Source of the DNA: Rotaria socialis
Taxonomy: Eukaryota; Rotifera; Eurotatoria; Philodinida; Philodinidae
DNA: 64,000 nucleotides
NCBI GenBank assembly: GCA_905331475.1
Contig: CAJNYU010003358.1
Span: 80,821-144,820, forward strand
Direction of reading: 5' to 3'
Part shown: piece after piece, positions 52,522 through 64,000 of the stretch
Position numbering within the stretch: position 1 is the first letter of the stretch
Layout of the letters: every line of letters starts with the position of its first letter
Translations under genes and position numbers: made by a program
The notes under the pieces: model-generated
What the model was told of the DNA's origin: nothing
The model's database searches: none
The model's input: only the letters and a program-made list of their open reading frames with translations

Positions 52522-55007
52522 ATGGCTGAGAAAACATCAATAACATCATATCAATATCCAACAGATTTAGCGAATGTAATTATTGAATGCCCAGAAAATA
52601 TTAACGAAGAAGACGAAGATGATAACGATGATGATGATGATGATGATGAAATAAACCAACCATTGTATCCTTCAGTGCAACAACAACCATCAATATTATA
52701 TAATTATAATAATGGTCATCAACATTTTTCTCCACCAGTTTCTTCAACATCACGTCCAGCCGAATTCGATTTATTACTGGGCGAAGACGATGACGATGGC
52801 GAACATACATCAGCATTATTACTTAATTTAGCACCTCCGACGCCTGTAACTATTCAACGAGTAGCATCCGAAGATGAATATAATTTTTATTCCAAGCGTA
52901 AACGTGCGAAATTTGTTGGACCATATTTATTTGGCGAAGTTCTTGGACAAGGCTCATATGCGAAAGTAAAAGAATGTTTAGATCGTCGGAATTTATGTCG
53001 TCGGGCTGTTAAAATCATGCAACGTCATCGATTACGTAAAACGCCACATGGCGAAAAAATGGCTGCAACAGAAATACGTATATTAAAAAAATTAAATCAT
53101 CCAAATATAGTTAAACTATATGATTTCATACGAAATGATGAAAAACAAAAATTATATCTTTTTATTGATTTATGTGTTGTTTCATTACAAGAAATGCTTG
53201 ATTCTGATGAACGACAAAAATTAAAACTTAGTGCTTTTCCAACATGGCAAGCGCATGGCTATTTTATACAGTTAATTGCTGGATTAGAATATTTACATTC
53301 AAAATTTATTATTCATAATGATATTAAGTATATTTCTTTTTGTTTTTTTAAGACGAAAAACTTTCTATTATTCGTTGTCATTCTATAGACCAGGTAATCT
53401 ATTAATAACTGTTGATCATCAATTGAAAATTACTGATTTTGGTACAGCTGAACAACTTGATATGTAAGTATTCATTTGAAGAAAGAAAAACAACAACTGC
53501 TGAAACGATTGAAATTCTAATTTTTTAGGTTTAGTCTTGATGACACTCTCAAGCGAAGTCAAGGTTTGTAAGATTTTGATAAAGAAATAACATTGTTATC
53601 ATTCTTTTTTTGTGTGGTTAATATCACGTTTCTTTTGTCTATTGTTTTTCTTTTGAGTCAATCTCGTTTTCACGAGATGGAATAATTCTGAGAATGTTTA
53701 TTTCATTAGAAATTCAAAAATAGATTGTAACTGTTATGCCAATGATCTCAACAAGTGTGAAAAACATAGCCAGCGAAAGAAGAAAGCCACTTGAAGTAGT
53801 GTTGTTTGCTTTCGGATTGTTTACAAAATGACGATGTACTTGATTATTGCTGTCTGAAAAGGAATTTCGGTTTAAAAGAAAAAAAACCGCTAAGTTATGT
53901 CTCACGAGGCTACGCAATTAAATTAGTTTATATCAAATAATTTGTAATCAAATTTTGAGAGTGGATGTAAAAAAATTTGCTAACAATTCTCCAGTGTCAT
54001 GACATGTATAATCAACGCATCGTAATTAAATTTTGTAGTAATTAGATAAAATAATGATAAAATACTATTTTCTGATCTTACATGAAATGTTAGATATCTA
54101 ATTTTTATAAGTAAACTTTCTCTCTTCTATTGTGCATACTACCACTATCATCGTAATTGATATTTCATCATTTTAGTACCACGAAGAAATACGGATGCAT
54201 CTCCTTCGAGACTGATTTCATATTAATCTAGAGTGTTTTCTATGGTTTTAATATTGATTCGTCTCGGTAATCGCACTTTCTCCTACTCCTCTTTCAAATA
54301 TTTTCTGCCAGTGTATTATTATTAATCAAAACTTAATTTTTCACAAAAAATGAATAGGTACTCCTGCATTCCAATGTCCAGAAATCGCTAATGGCGAAGA
54401 TACCTACAGTGGCTTTTCTATTGATATATGGTCATGTGGTGTTACATTATTCAATTTAGTTACTGGTAGTTTACCATTTGAAGCCGACAATATATATCTT
54501 TTATTTCAAACGATCGGCAAAGGTGTTTATACAATACCTGATGATATTGAACCACATTTACAATCACTTCTACATGGTTTATTACATATTGATAAAAATT
54601 TACGTTTTACAATCGAACAAATAAAACAACATGATTGGTTTCGGCGACGACCACCACGTACATTTGATTTTTTACCATTTCCGTCGTCAGCATTAAATCG
54701 TTTTCAAACGTTTCCAATGTATGATTATCTAGCTGAATTACATCAACCATCATCAGAAAATGGTGAAGATCAACAACAAGTACAACCGCCAGAAAATCTT
54801 AACTTTCCTGACGGTACAATATCAATAGTGCGTCCTTCGAGTAACAATCAACAAGAACAACTTCCTTTTGAAGAACAACGGCATCATCGACGTAGTATTC
54901 GATCTGCACTTATTAATTGTAGTTGTAGTCGAACAATAAGTAGTGATAATATTCATCAAACAAAAAATCGAAATAGACAAGACCATCGAATATGTTCCTT
55001 GTCTTGA
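52522..55007 (+). CDS. STK11: Serine/threonine kinase LKB1 (STK11)
   Basis: Master kinase activating AMPK-family kinases with STRAD and MO25, controlling energy status and polarity. Four exons: 52522-53327, 53389-53463, 53529-53563, 54358-55007. Product 521 aa. The N-terminal 130 residues are acidic/low-complexity. In the kinase domain the Gly loop is LGQGSYAKVKECLD, with catalytic Lys in CRRAVKIMQRHRLRK, then HPNIVKLYD, EKQKLYLFIDLCV, QEMLDSDERQK and WQAHGYFIQLIAGLEYLH. The catalytic loop is HNDIKPGN, followed by DFG, the LKB1-specific RSQGTPAFQCPEIANGEDTYSGF, and DNIYLLFQTIGKGVYTIP. It ends CSLS, a possible prenylation box as in vertebrate LKB1. HRD is HND here, and DLG of vertebrates is DFG. 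An in-frame ATG at 52468 lies before a 3' splice-like site, so 52522 is preferred. Intron 3 is 794 nt. Confidence 0.94.
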
Positions 55008-57050
55008 TATATATTCGTATTTATACGATGAATAATAGATTAGGTATAATTGTTTATTTGCTTGTTTCGTCTTGTATTCATTTTTTTGGTTCTTGTCTCT
55101 TTCGTACATAGATTAAATGCTATTATGTACGCATTACATTCCTTTAAAACTATGTCTCATCACGCATGCACATTCAGAACAGTTGTTTTGTTTGCTTTTT
55201 CTCGTTTGTTTTCTTTTTCGTGCACTTGTTGATGCAACAAATAGCAATGATAGACATAAGAGGATATGAGCTATTAACTGTTGCATCGCGCTTTTATTTT
55301 CTACACGGATGTAAGTGTGTGTGATAACAGCAGCTAGCTGTTTATGGAATTTTTTCTTTTTTTTTTGTTGATTAGATGAATATCCCTTACATTTCTCCAG
55401 TTCGTTTATTTCCTTTTTTTTTGTCTTTTTTTTTATACATTCGGAATCTAGAAGTTGTCATCTCAATTAAAGCCAAGAAAAACAACTAGATGGTTTCCGA
55501 GTTTTACTCGACTATGAAATGCGCTGCGCAGCACGGATCTCGATTTCTTCGAGAGAAAGTGAAATTTCAAGGTCGCCCTATGTTGACGATATTACAAAAT
55601 TTCCAATAATGTTTAGGAGCTCTTTTAGAGATGGCTGTTGTACTTTCGTAATTAGATGTTTTGCTAACGTTCACCTTTCTAACTATCGAAGCGAATGAGA
55701 ATAAACGTTTCATTGATCAGCTTATTGAATTTTCCAATAATCATAAAGCGATTATCGTAACAGTTCATAACTAGGAGAACTTTAAACATGCGTACTCTTA
55801 TGTACGAAGAGACTTGCTTTCCTGCTTAACTTCTTATTGATAATTAGTTAGACTCACAGGTAGTAAAAATAAGTCAATATTATGGCTAATTTCATTATTA
55901 TTCTCAATAAGACTACATTGCATAGTAACTAAGGTAAACCTGTTTGTGATTCCGTTGCTTGCTTTCAACATAAGGAAATGAAGAGAAGGCAATCAGAAGA
56001 TCGTAACACATCTGTGATTTTTATGTGAATATTTTCTAATTGAGTTTGAACGAGAATTCTTTTAATTTTCCGTTCTGAAAATGATTGAGTTAGTTTTGAT
56101 CACTGACTCAAGAAATAAAACACACGCCATCAATAACTTTGAGAGAACATCCCCAAATGATACCAATCAGACGGACTCATATTTTTTGCTCACAAATAGG
56201 ATCCAGTGAGACTAGAAAATTTCTAAAAGCAATGCGAATAATTTGAAAGATAATTCTGATTTAAACATTTATTCTGACTAAATTGAAAGGGAACAATAAA
56301 TGAAAGCATTGTTCAATTGAAATCAAAATAGTTTTTTTTGTTTACTTGTGGTTATGAATAAAAATGTAATCTATTTTTTATGGTTCTATCTCAAACGAGA
56401 AACAAAGATTAATGAATAAAATTATTTTAGATTAACTGCAAGTAACTTCACAATTTATCTTGCGAACATCGATATTTATTTCATTATATTAAAATGGATA
56501 ATTCTTTTTAAATAAAAAAACAATTGCTTGCATTCTCTATAGGAACAGATTTCTTAGCATTTATTGTCTATTTCTAGATTTGAAAATGAATTTGCTCAGC
56601 CGGAGAAAGTGAAAGAGAAAAATCACGGCGAATTACATGAATATAGTGCTTCACACCGAATTTAATGAATTTTTCTTAAAATATTTATCATTTTGCGCTT
56701 CTTTTTCTTATTATTTACATTTGATTAGGAAACTATAGAAATATTATTCGATAACAAGAGATAGAAAATGCTTCAGTGAAGTTTTGCTTTTTATTATTAT
56801 CATTATATCATCATGTATACTTATGAGAAACAAGACAAAGTAGATGTAGCTATTCATTGACTAAATAAAAACAATAAACGAGATTTTTAAAACTTTATCA
56901 GTTTTTTTTGTTTTTTTTCCTAACAACTATCTCAAGGTAAAAGATAGACGAATTGTTAAGTGTATCTTCTGGACAACACCAACTAATCTTGAACCCTTCG
57001 AAGCAATCCATGTTATTGTATTATGTTTAATGTTGATATAGAAGAACGAG
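55008..57050. other. Intergenic between convergent genes, no gene recognised
   Basis: About 2 kb, AT-rich, no motif-bearing frame. It includes the 3' UTRs of LKB1 and of the SMI1/KNR4 gene. Confidence 0.5.
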
Positions 57051-57663
57051 TTATTTTCTAAGAGCAAGTCCACATGTATTTTGTTGGTCATTTGCATCGG
57101 TTATATATTCTCCAAATTCAAGTCTTTCGGCAAATGTTGATAAATAATTTTCAAAACCTACGAAGAAAAAGATACAGTTTGTGCGTAATGTCTACAGTTA
57201 GAATCTAGAAAAAAAACCGCAAACACTCACTTCCATATTTAACATCTCGAGATGGTTGTTCATGGTTCCATTCGATAACTGGCGTCTCCTCTAGACCGTC
57301 ATCACCACTTGTTTCAACATAACGGAAATCATTGTTTGATACTAATAATGGAATCATAAGCGATGGTTTAAAATCTAAAAATTGATGTTTTTGACCATAT
57401 TGCTTTTGTTCATTATTCCATTGGATTATTTCACGTAATGGTAACCAACGCCAACCACCAAATAAGCCTGTCGATTCTGTTGATTCACCATCATGATATG
57501 TATATGCTTCACGTACAGATGGAGGAAATTTAGCGCCAAGTATTGCTTCCGCTTTATCAAGTTCATCCATGGATGATATAGGCTTATTCAGTTGATGTAG
57601 AACATTAGGTGCGTTTTTAGATAGCCATGATTCAATACGAGAGAATGATTCTTGAACACTCAT
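57051..57663 (-). CDS. SMI1/KNR4 (SUKH) domain protein
   Basis: Two exons: 57663-57231 and 57157-57051, intron 73 nt (GTGAGT..CGTAG), phase 1, rejoining as Ser. Product 179 aa. The single domain reads ESFSRIESWLSKNAP at the start, then DELDKAEAILGAKFPPSVREAYTYHDGE, GGWRWLPLREIIQWNNEQ, LMIPLLVSNND, YVETSGDDGLEETPVIEWNHE and YGSFENYLSTFAERLEFGEY. This is the SMI1/KNR4 fold: in fungi Knr4 links cell-wall synthesis to signalling, in bacteria SUKH proteins are immunity factors against toxins. The cellular role here is unknown. The ATG sits one base behind ATTTTTAG. An upstream in-frame ATG at 57702 would lie inside the apparent intron or outron. Spliced, so it is a eukaryotic gene, whatever its origin. 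Confidence 0.88.
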
Positions 57664-58362
57664 ACTAAAAATAAAGCTAAGTATGTTTATAGAAAGCACC
57701 AAATTACAATAGAAAAGTGAGCAGACTACTCTGTGAATAACTTCAGGGGTACTAATAAACCCTTAGGATAAATAGAACTACGTAAAGAAAGAAAAAAGTA
57801 AGAATCGATAAACGAAATATCCCTCTGGATATACAAAATTGGTACGTGAAGCACGACAAATCTTCTTGCAGATATAAATATGGCCTAGAGAATATTTTGT
57901 TTGTACTTCTTTCATAAAGAAAATATTCTTTCATAACAAAAAAGTATATTGGTAACCCATGCAATCATTTTTTTTTCAACCATATATGGAACTTTCTTAC
58001 CATCGTGTCGATAATAGCCATCAGCAAATATTCTCTATTTACAGCAACTCGCGGAGCTATACTGTATTTAATTTCTTCTCTGCAATCTAACGTAAGTTCT
58101 CTTTTACCTGCTGTTGTCCGCTCAAAGCTATTTTGATTACATTGAAATTCTGTCCTTCTGGAATCACTCCTCTCTTATTTCATCAATTAATTCTGCCAAC
58201 TAGTATTTCACCAATCATGTTCTCGTGCAAATCAAAAATAAAACCTATTGAATAGTAGTCACTTTATTTATCAATTTAAATTAAAAAGAAATAAATATAA
58301 ATTATCAATTTAAAAACAAACGTATCGACAAGAAAATGGAACATTCGAATTTGGTTTTCTTA
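57664..58362. other. Intergenic between tandem minus-strand genes
   Basis: About 0.7 kb with the cystinosin 3' UTR and the promoter or outron of the SMI1/KNR4 gene. A 70-codon minus-strand frame at 57752-57964 has no motif. Confidence 0.5.
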
Positions 58363-60204
58363 TCAAACTTTTCTGGGTAAGATGGGGGCATTTTCATTGA
58401 AATCATCATTTGTTATATTAATTTGTTTACCGTCATGATCGCGTGTACGATAAAGTATATAATGTTGAATAATAAACACAAGATCAAATAAAATTGAAAA
58501 TAAACCTAAACCCAATTTGGTTGGCGACCCAAATATTGACGACCAATCATTATAATTTGTTGAAAGTAAAAACATTTGCACTAAACTTAATGCACCACCA
58601 GTAAAATCTAAAAGAATATTTCCGATTGACCAACCGTCAGTTGATTTTCTCTTATAATTCATCCATGCTTGTGGACAATATTTTATTATTGTTATGGCTA
58701 ATTTAACATAGGAAAAGAAATATAATAATGACAATGTTGATAAATGATGCGTTGCTGAAACAATCGATGATATAAATAAAAATACAAGGCCGATACCACC
58801 TAGCACACGAGCAGTATGTGACACACGTTGACTACCACGTTCGTAAAGTAGACATTGAATAACCGTTACGATACATGCAAACACAGCATGACAACTAAAT
58901 ATTACCTAAAAAGAAATTTTTGATATGAAACACTAGATGGCTTCGGGTTTAATTTCTAAGAATTTCTCAGATTCTATTGTTAAATAAAGCGTGTATGCAG
59001 AGATAATAGGAAACTGACACTCTATTAACTTGATTTTAATGACTATTTATTTGTATAAACGCATTTGCTTCATGTATGTTAGTTTTTGTGAAACATGATC
59101 TATGAGGAATGGCAAAGTATATAGAGTAGAAATTTGTATTGTCTCTTCCCCTATAGGTCGTGATAGAAATTTTGACATTCTGAAGGGCACCTTAGCATTT
59201 TATCTTGTTGATGGTAAAAATAACAGCTGGATCGTGTTTCATATTTTAATCTTGTCAGGATTTATCTAATAAATACCTTTTGTTGAACTTTTCATTTTCA
59301 ATAAATATGATTAGTATTCAAGGAAGATGGTTTTTCTGTTAAATAAAACACAACGATTTCTATAACAGATAAAGTAGACATCATTCAATACCAAGCTTCT
59401 GTTAATTGATTGATATCTCACAAAAGCAAACTTAGCTTTTACAACTTTAAGCTGAAAAGTTTTCAAATACTCCTATGATAAACTCTATAAATGAGAGTAT
59501 AATTTTCTTTTACATAAAAAATCGATCGCTTAATAGTGATGCTCTGAATTTATCATACAACTTACATCATTTAACAAAACAGGTAAAACACCATGTGGAT
59601 GATTAACATAGTATTCTTGTTGAACTTTTGATGATGTATATAAAACAACATTAAATACTGAATAACATGAATGACCGAGAATATTCAATGCTAGAAAATC
59701 AAAATTAAGTCCAGTCACACTTCGCCGTTGAAAATTTAATATTATTTGAGGATAAAATGATATAGACCATGCAGCAAAATAAATCCACCCGACTATTTGT
59801 ATAAATATATTTAATATATTACTGCGTGCTATATCAATAAGTAGAAAATCAGCAACTGATGATATATTTACTTCTGATGATCGTGCTGTTATAACTAGAT
59901 GACCTTGTCGACGGCCATATACATAGAAAACTTGACTAAGATCAGCAGTTGAATGATTCACAAATGTTACATTTGGTACTGACTCAATATAGCATTGTGT
60001 ATTATTAGTTTTACCATCGTATAGAAATTCGACGGATATGGGAAAAGTAACGTCTGTTTTAAGAAGTCGAATATTTACAGATTTATTTTCACCAACGGCA
60101 ATACTAAGCGATGACGGCTTAAAAGAAATGACTGAGTCATATTGTGTCGTTACATTGATAAATAAAAATAATGCATAAACTATAAACAAATATCTTGAAT
60201 TCAT
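58363..60204 (-). CDS. CTNS: Cystinosin, lysosomal cystine transporter
   Basis: Proton-coupled exporter of cystine from lysosomes. Two exons: 60204-59566 and 58905-58363, intron 660 nt (GTAAGT..TTTTTAG), phase 0. Product 393 aa (vertebrate 367). Signal peptide about residues 1-20 (LFIVYALFLFINVTTQ). The lumenal domain of about 110 residues has several NxS/T sites. Seven membrane segments carry two PQ-loop motifs: FYPQIILNFQRRSVTGLNFD (about 155-175) and YCPQAWMNYKRKSTDGWSIG (about 290-310). NVVLYTS, LPVLLNDVIFSCHAV and LSLVQMFLL match the family. The C-terminal tail has ENAPIL, an acidic dileucine-like sorting signal, in place of the vertebrate GYDQL. The start at 60204 opens the signal peptide. 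Confidence 0.94.
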
Positions 60205-61166
60205 TTCATATACCAAATTTAAAGTACAAAAAAAAATCTAATAAATTGAAAAGAGTAATATATTTATATTGAGTAAGGAATAGAAAAACAAAGAGAAAAT
60301 TTGCTTTATCATATATCATCCTGATAAAGCATGAAAGTCTCTATTAACAAAAACGCTTCACATCATGACTAGTTGAAAGTGTTCGAAAATTGAAAGAATG
60401 TTAAAATTAATTTTGCTTCTAGATACATTCGATTATCTGTATAACACTCTTTCTCTGAATTGGAAGATATATTTTCTTTTTATAGTCAAATAAAATAAAA
60501 TGTTGTGTTTGTAGAAGAAATTTTTCGTCTTAGATTCTTCGATTAATTAAAGAAAAATAAAATGAATTTGATTAAAATCTGTTTTCTTTTCTTAATATGA
60601 ATTAAAATTCGTCGTACTGATTTTATTAATATTCATATGTAATTCCTTTCAACTGTTGCAGTAAATAAACAAAAAAATTTCAATGGTTTTATCATTTTTA
60701 CAAATAAGAATCCATCTGTCGCCACATGTCATTTGTAATATAATTTCAAACTTGACATGTTTTATTTTTTTCGAAATAAACAATGAAAATCTATGGTTAA
60801 ATTTTATATTTTATGAAGAAATATGATATAATCAAATAAAATTGATTGTAGCGATGCCTTTCACCGAGTGTCAATTCATTTATCCATCGTAGACTCTTGT
60901 CTCACTTATGATAAAGATTATATTCATAAAGTATCATCCCTATTTATGTTAAAATGTAAAAACAAATTATTAATTTTGATACATACAAAAACGTCGGTTT
61001 CTTTCTAATGTTTATGTGGTAATATATCTTTACCTACGGCCTACGCGTATACATTGAATTTGTTTATTTGCGGTTGGTGTTTAATAAATATTTGTTATTA
61101 TTTTTTGTTTTAGATTTTTCGTTTGTAAAAATTAAAAATTCATTTAACTTTTCGTTCTTCAACACT
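60205..61166. other. Intergenic between divergent genes, no gene recognised
   Basis: About 0.96 kb holding the promoters of cystinosin and CNOT2. A 3' splice-like TTTTTGTTTTAG at 61102-61113 precedes the CNOT2 start. Confidence 0.5.
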
Positions 61167-63076
61167 ATGGCCTATCTAAATTTGGCGTCAGCTGCCAATT
61201 CGACATCATCGTCAACATCATCACCTTATTCACATGTTAATAGTAATGGAGGAATATCAACGTTACCACCATCACTTGCATCGAATTCTTCATCTCTATT
61301 TGGGTCAGTTGGTGGCGGAAAGCAATGGACAACGATAGGACAACCAATATCATCGTCATCCTCTTCATCATCAACATTAACACAACAACTTCTAATGAAA
61401 CAGCAGCAACATCTTCTGAATAATCAACAAACAAATTTATTGAGTTCACCGGCATCTACATCACATTTTGATAGTATCCTAGGACTAACCATGGCATCAG
61501 CATTAGCATCATCTTCGCAGACTACCATGGAAAAAAATGTAAAATTCAGACATAACAAACAAAACATTGCTTTTTTATTCTGAATTCTTATCTTATTTAA
61601 ACTTTTAGTTTGAATTACAACAAGAAGATTTTCCTCCATTACCGCATCGTAGTAATTCTCATGAACCATCGTCATCATCAACTAATATTCAACCACTTTA
61701 TCAAAGTCAATTTTCATCATCATCATCATCATCAAATTCGCATCAACCAATATCGAATGGGTACAGTTCATCTCAACTACAACAACAACAACAACAACAG
61801 CATTCACAATCACAATCACCAATATCATTTAAATCAACTATCGATCCATTGAGTACATTAATGAGTCGACGTCCAACATCAGTTAATAATAAAACAGCAT
61901 CGCTAACAAATAACTCATCATCATCAACATCAACAAATTCACAACCACTATCAAATACATCAACAACTAATACAAATGGTCTACCTTCATCAACAATTAC
62001 AGATCAATACGGTCTAGTTGGTCTTCTACAAATGATTCAACAAGCAGAAAAAAGTCCTGAAACATCAACGTTACTCAATTATGATCTGACTACGCTTGGA
62101 CTAAGTATGTATTTAATTCTATTTGTTTTCAAAATACAAAATTTCCGGATAAACTTTGAATATAGTCATTCTTTCTATTGAAAACTTCTACGATCTAATA
62201 AGCGATCGTATTTTAAATGATTACATAAAATTCGATAGATGACATGATGATTGATTATAAGTCACATGGGAACGGACGCTACACATTGAAGTTTCCTGTT
62301 TCGTAACATTTCAGGTCCACTGATGTATACTAGTTTTCATTGATTTAAAGAGGATTTCTCTTTAATTTTCTATTAGTCAAATATATATATATATAGATCA
62401 CATCAGCTTTTGAAAAATTATTAGCAAGGATTTCAATCAAAAACATATAAATCTAAGTTGTAATCGAAATCAAATTTCCTACTCTAGGTATGGACAGTCA
62501 AAATGATTTATATCCATCATTCCTATCTCCGTTCTCCGATAGTCAAGCACGACCATATGAAATTGATTATCAAGTTCCATTTGAATATCAAATGGGATTG
62601 CAAATACGTGAAAAATTACCTCCACTTAATTTTAACACATTAAATGAAGATACATTATTTTTTTTATTTTATTTATTTGGTAATGATCATGTGCAATTAT
62701 TAGCTGCTGCTGAATTATATCGACGAGATTGGCGTTATCATAAAGAAGAACGTATATGGTTAACAAGAATAAAAAATATTATGCCTGATCAGAAATTTGA
62801 TACGTATGAAACAGGTGTTTATTGTGTATTCGATGTACAACTTTGGCGTAAAACACATAAAAGTATGCGAATTGATTACGATAAACTAGATGGTAAGAAA
62901 ACTAAAATGTTTAATTCCATAATGAATATTTTTATGTTTTTCGTTTCGTTTCCTTAAAAGTAAATCCTGTATCGAAACAAGATGCATTCGCTTCTAAAAT
63001 ACTTCAACAACAGTCTTCTGTACAACAACAGCAACAATATGCGCCTGTATCATCGTATAATACGAATTCTAGATAG
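61167..63076 (+). CDS. CNOT2: CCR4-NOT transcription complex subunit 2
   Basis: Scaffold subunit of the deadenylase complex that shortens mRNA tails. Four exons: 61167-61538, 61609-62104, 62488-62892, 62961-63076. Product 462 aa. The N-terminal 250 residues are Ser/Thr/Gln-rich with poly-Ser and a Q7 run. They contain the conserved EDFPPLPHRS motif and DQYGLVGLLQMIQ. The NOT-box domain follows: TTLGLSMDSQNDLYPSFLSP, VPFEYQMGLQIREKLPPLNF, DTLFFLFYLFGNDHVQLLAAAELYRRDWRYHKEERIWLTR (about residues 355-395), and YETGVYCVFDVQLWRKTHK. The protein ends in a Q-rich tail. An alternative in-frame start at 61068 lies before a 3' splice-like site and would add a hydrophobic leader, which is unlikely. Intron 2 is 383 nt. 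Confidence 0.95.
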
Positions 63077-63753
63077 TCGCATAAGTTTGATGTTTATTTT
63101 TTATTATTATTATTATTATTACTATGAATGTATATAATAAGAACATAAAACAGCAAAGATCCTGCATTCGTTCAATAATTTGCAGTTTTAGAAGAATAAG
63201 AATGACGTCTGACAGGCAACAACGTTTTTTTTCTTTTTCTCATAGCTTGTGTCTTGTCGTTGTCATGTGTAGATGTGTGTGTGTGTGCGTGTGAGAGTGA
63301 TGTTATTCTACGTTCTTCGGTTTTTTTCGCGCTTTTCTCTTATAGCGTCATACTGTTCTTTCTTTTCTTCTTTTTTGTTCGTCATGGTATCGTCGTCTTA
63401 TTCACTGTTGTGTTTATCATCATCAACAACCTTTACTCTGCTACTTACTTTTGTCCCTGTCTTTCTTTCTTTCCTTTTTATAATATATACTACACTATGT
63501 GGAAAAAGAAAATCGATATTTTATATTTTATGAACTTGTTTAGAAAGAAAACTTTCAGGTGTTTTTTGTTTAGAATTCATTCGAAAAATTTTAATTTAAT
63601 ACCATGAAAAGTACAGATGATGTGTGGTCTGAAGCCATTTGATCTTATAATATTATTTTTTTTTCAACGAAACCCTACATAGATAATCTTACATTAGTCA
63701 CATAGCATTATTGTTCGATCAATCTTTTATTCCCAGGTGAATGAATCCGACTC
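63077..63753. other. Downstream of CNOT2, no gene recognised
   Basis: 3' UTR and intergenic sequence with (TTA)n at about 63100-63120, a short (GT)n run near 63274 and T/C-rich stretches. The 117- and 86-codon overlapping frames here are low-complexity products of the T/C richness. Confidence 0.5.
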
Positions 63754-63976
63754 CCGACAGAATCCGATAGGATTCCGGGACACGGACCTATTGTCGGTCA
63801 CGACGGAAAAAAATCATTTTCTTATTCACGATCAAATAAGTATTTTGAGCCATCAGAGCGCAAGGGTGATTCGTTAGAGTTGAATTCCGTCAAAATCCAA
63901 CATCGAATCCGATTGGATCCAATACCAAGGATCAGACTGTAGGTCCGTGTCCAGGAATCCCATAAGATTTCGTCGG
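63754..63976. repeat. Inverted-repeat (foldback/MITE-like) element
   Basis: The left arm, 63754-63790, begins CCGACAGAATCCGATAGGAT and ends GGACACGGACCTA. The right arm, 63940-63976, is its imperfect inverse, ending AGATTTCGTCGG. About 80% of the 37 positions match. The arms enclose about 150 bp with further GAATCC/GGATCC motifs. No clear target duplication was found, so the true ends may lie further out. Confidence 0.6.
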
Positions 63977-64000
63977 TTTTATTGAAACACATATGGTATT

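Noticed and set aside
63254..63607. Two overlapping frames rich in Phe/Ser/Cys after CNOT2
   Set aside because: Both arise from T/C-rich 3' sequence. They overlap in different frames and carry no domain.

Overview
The window looks like nuclear DNA from a small, compact, AT-rich animal genome, most probably a bdelloid rotifer (Rotaria/Adineta/Philodina type). This is inferred from three things. Nearly every gene is split by introns of about 50-60 nt with GT..AG ends. The protein set is clearly metazoan (SIRT1, LKB1, IFT139, Rac, F-BAR/HR1/SH3 protein, cystinosin, SERINC). Several genes carry a strong 3' splice site just before the ATG with no visible partner exon, as expected where spliced-leader trans-splicing is used. 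Gene models were assembled by eye: each exon junction given has GT..AG ends and keeps the reading frame. No transcript evidence was available.

Layout. 1-713 (-): N-terminal part of mitochondrial dihydrolipoyl dehydrogenase, cut by the window edge. 2845-7393: two head-to-head paralogues for large secreted/type I membrane proteins of a family I cannot name firmly, sharing a 101-bp intergenic promoter. 8721-11053: a non-autonomous hAT-like transposon with 8-bp target duplications, containing a degenerate tandem array and a nested TA-flanked MITE. 13805-15694 (+): SERINC. 16055-17667 (-): SIRT1-type deacetylase, divergent from 17966-26829 (+), a 28-exon TTC21/IFT139 gene. 26941-27843 (-): Rac-like GTPase. 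29133-30024 (+): secreted fibronectin-III protein with a probable GPI signal.

31080-44995 is a run of three minus-strand genes: PP2A B56 regulatory subunit, Nup98, and a CIP4/TOCA-type F-BAR protein. 46409-49859 (+): splicing factor PRPF18. 50264-51267 (-): unrecognised low-complexity protein. 52522-55007 (+): LKB1/STK11 kinase. 57051-57663 (-): SMI1/KNR4 (SUKH) domain protein. 58363-60204 (-): cystinosin. 61167-63076 (+): CNOT2. The window ends in an inverted-repeat element (about 63754-63976).

The genes do not form a pathway. They are housekeeping, signalling and ciliary genes packed at animal-compact spacing, with several divergent pairs sharing short promoters. The most striking observation is the Nup98 gene. 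It appears to end, through a 15-nt last exon, in a stop codon directly after the His-Phe that is the autoproteolysis site of Nup98-Nup96 precursors, and no Nup96 sequence follows. The rotifer protein would therefore be made already 'pre-cleaved'.
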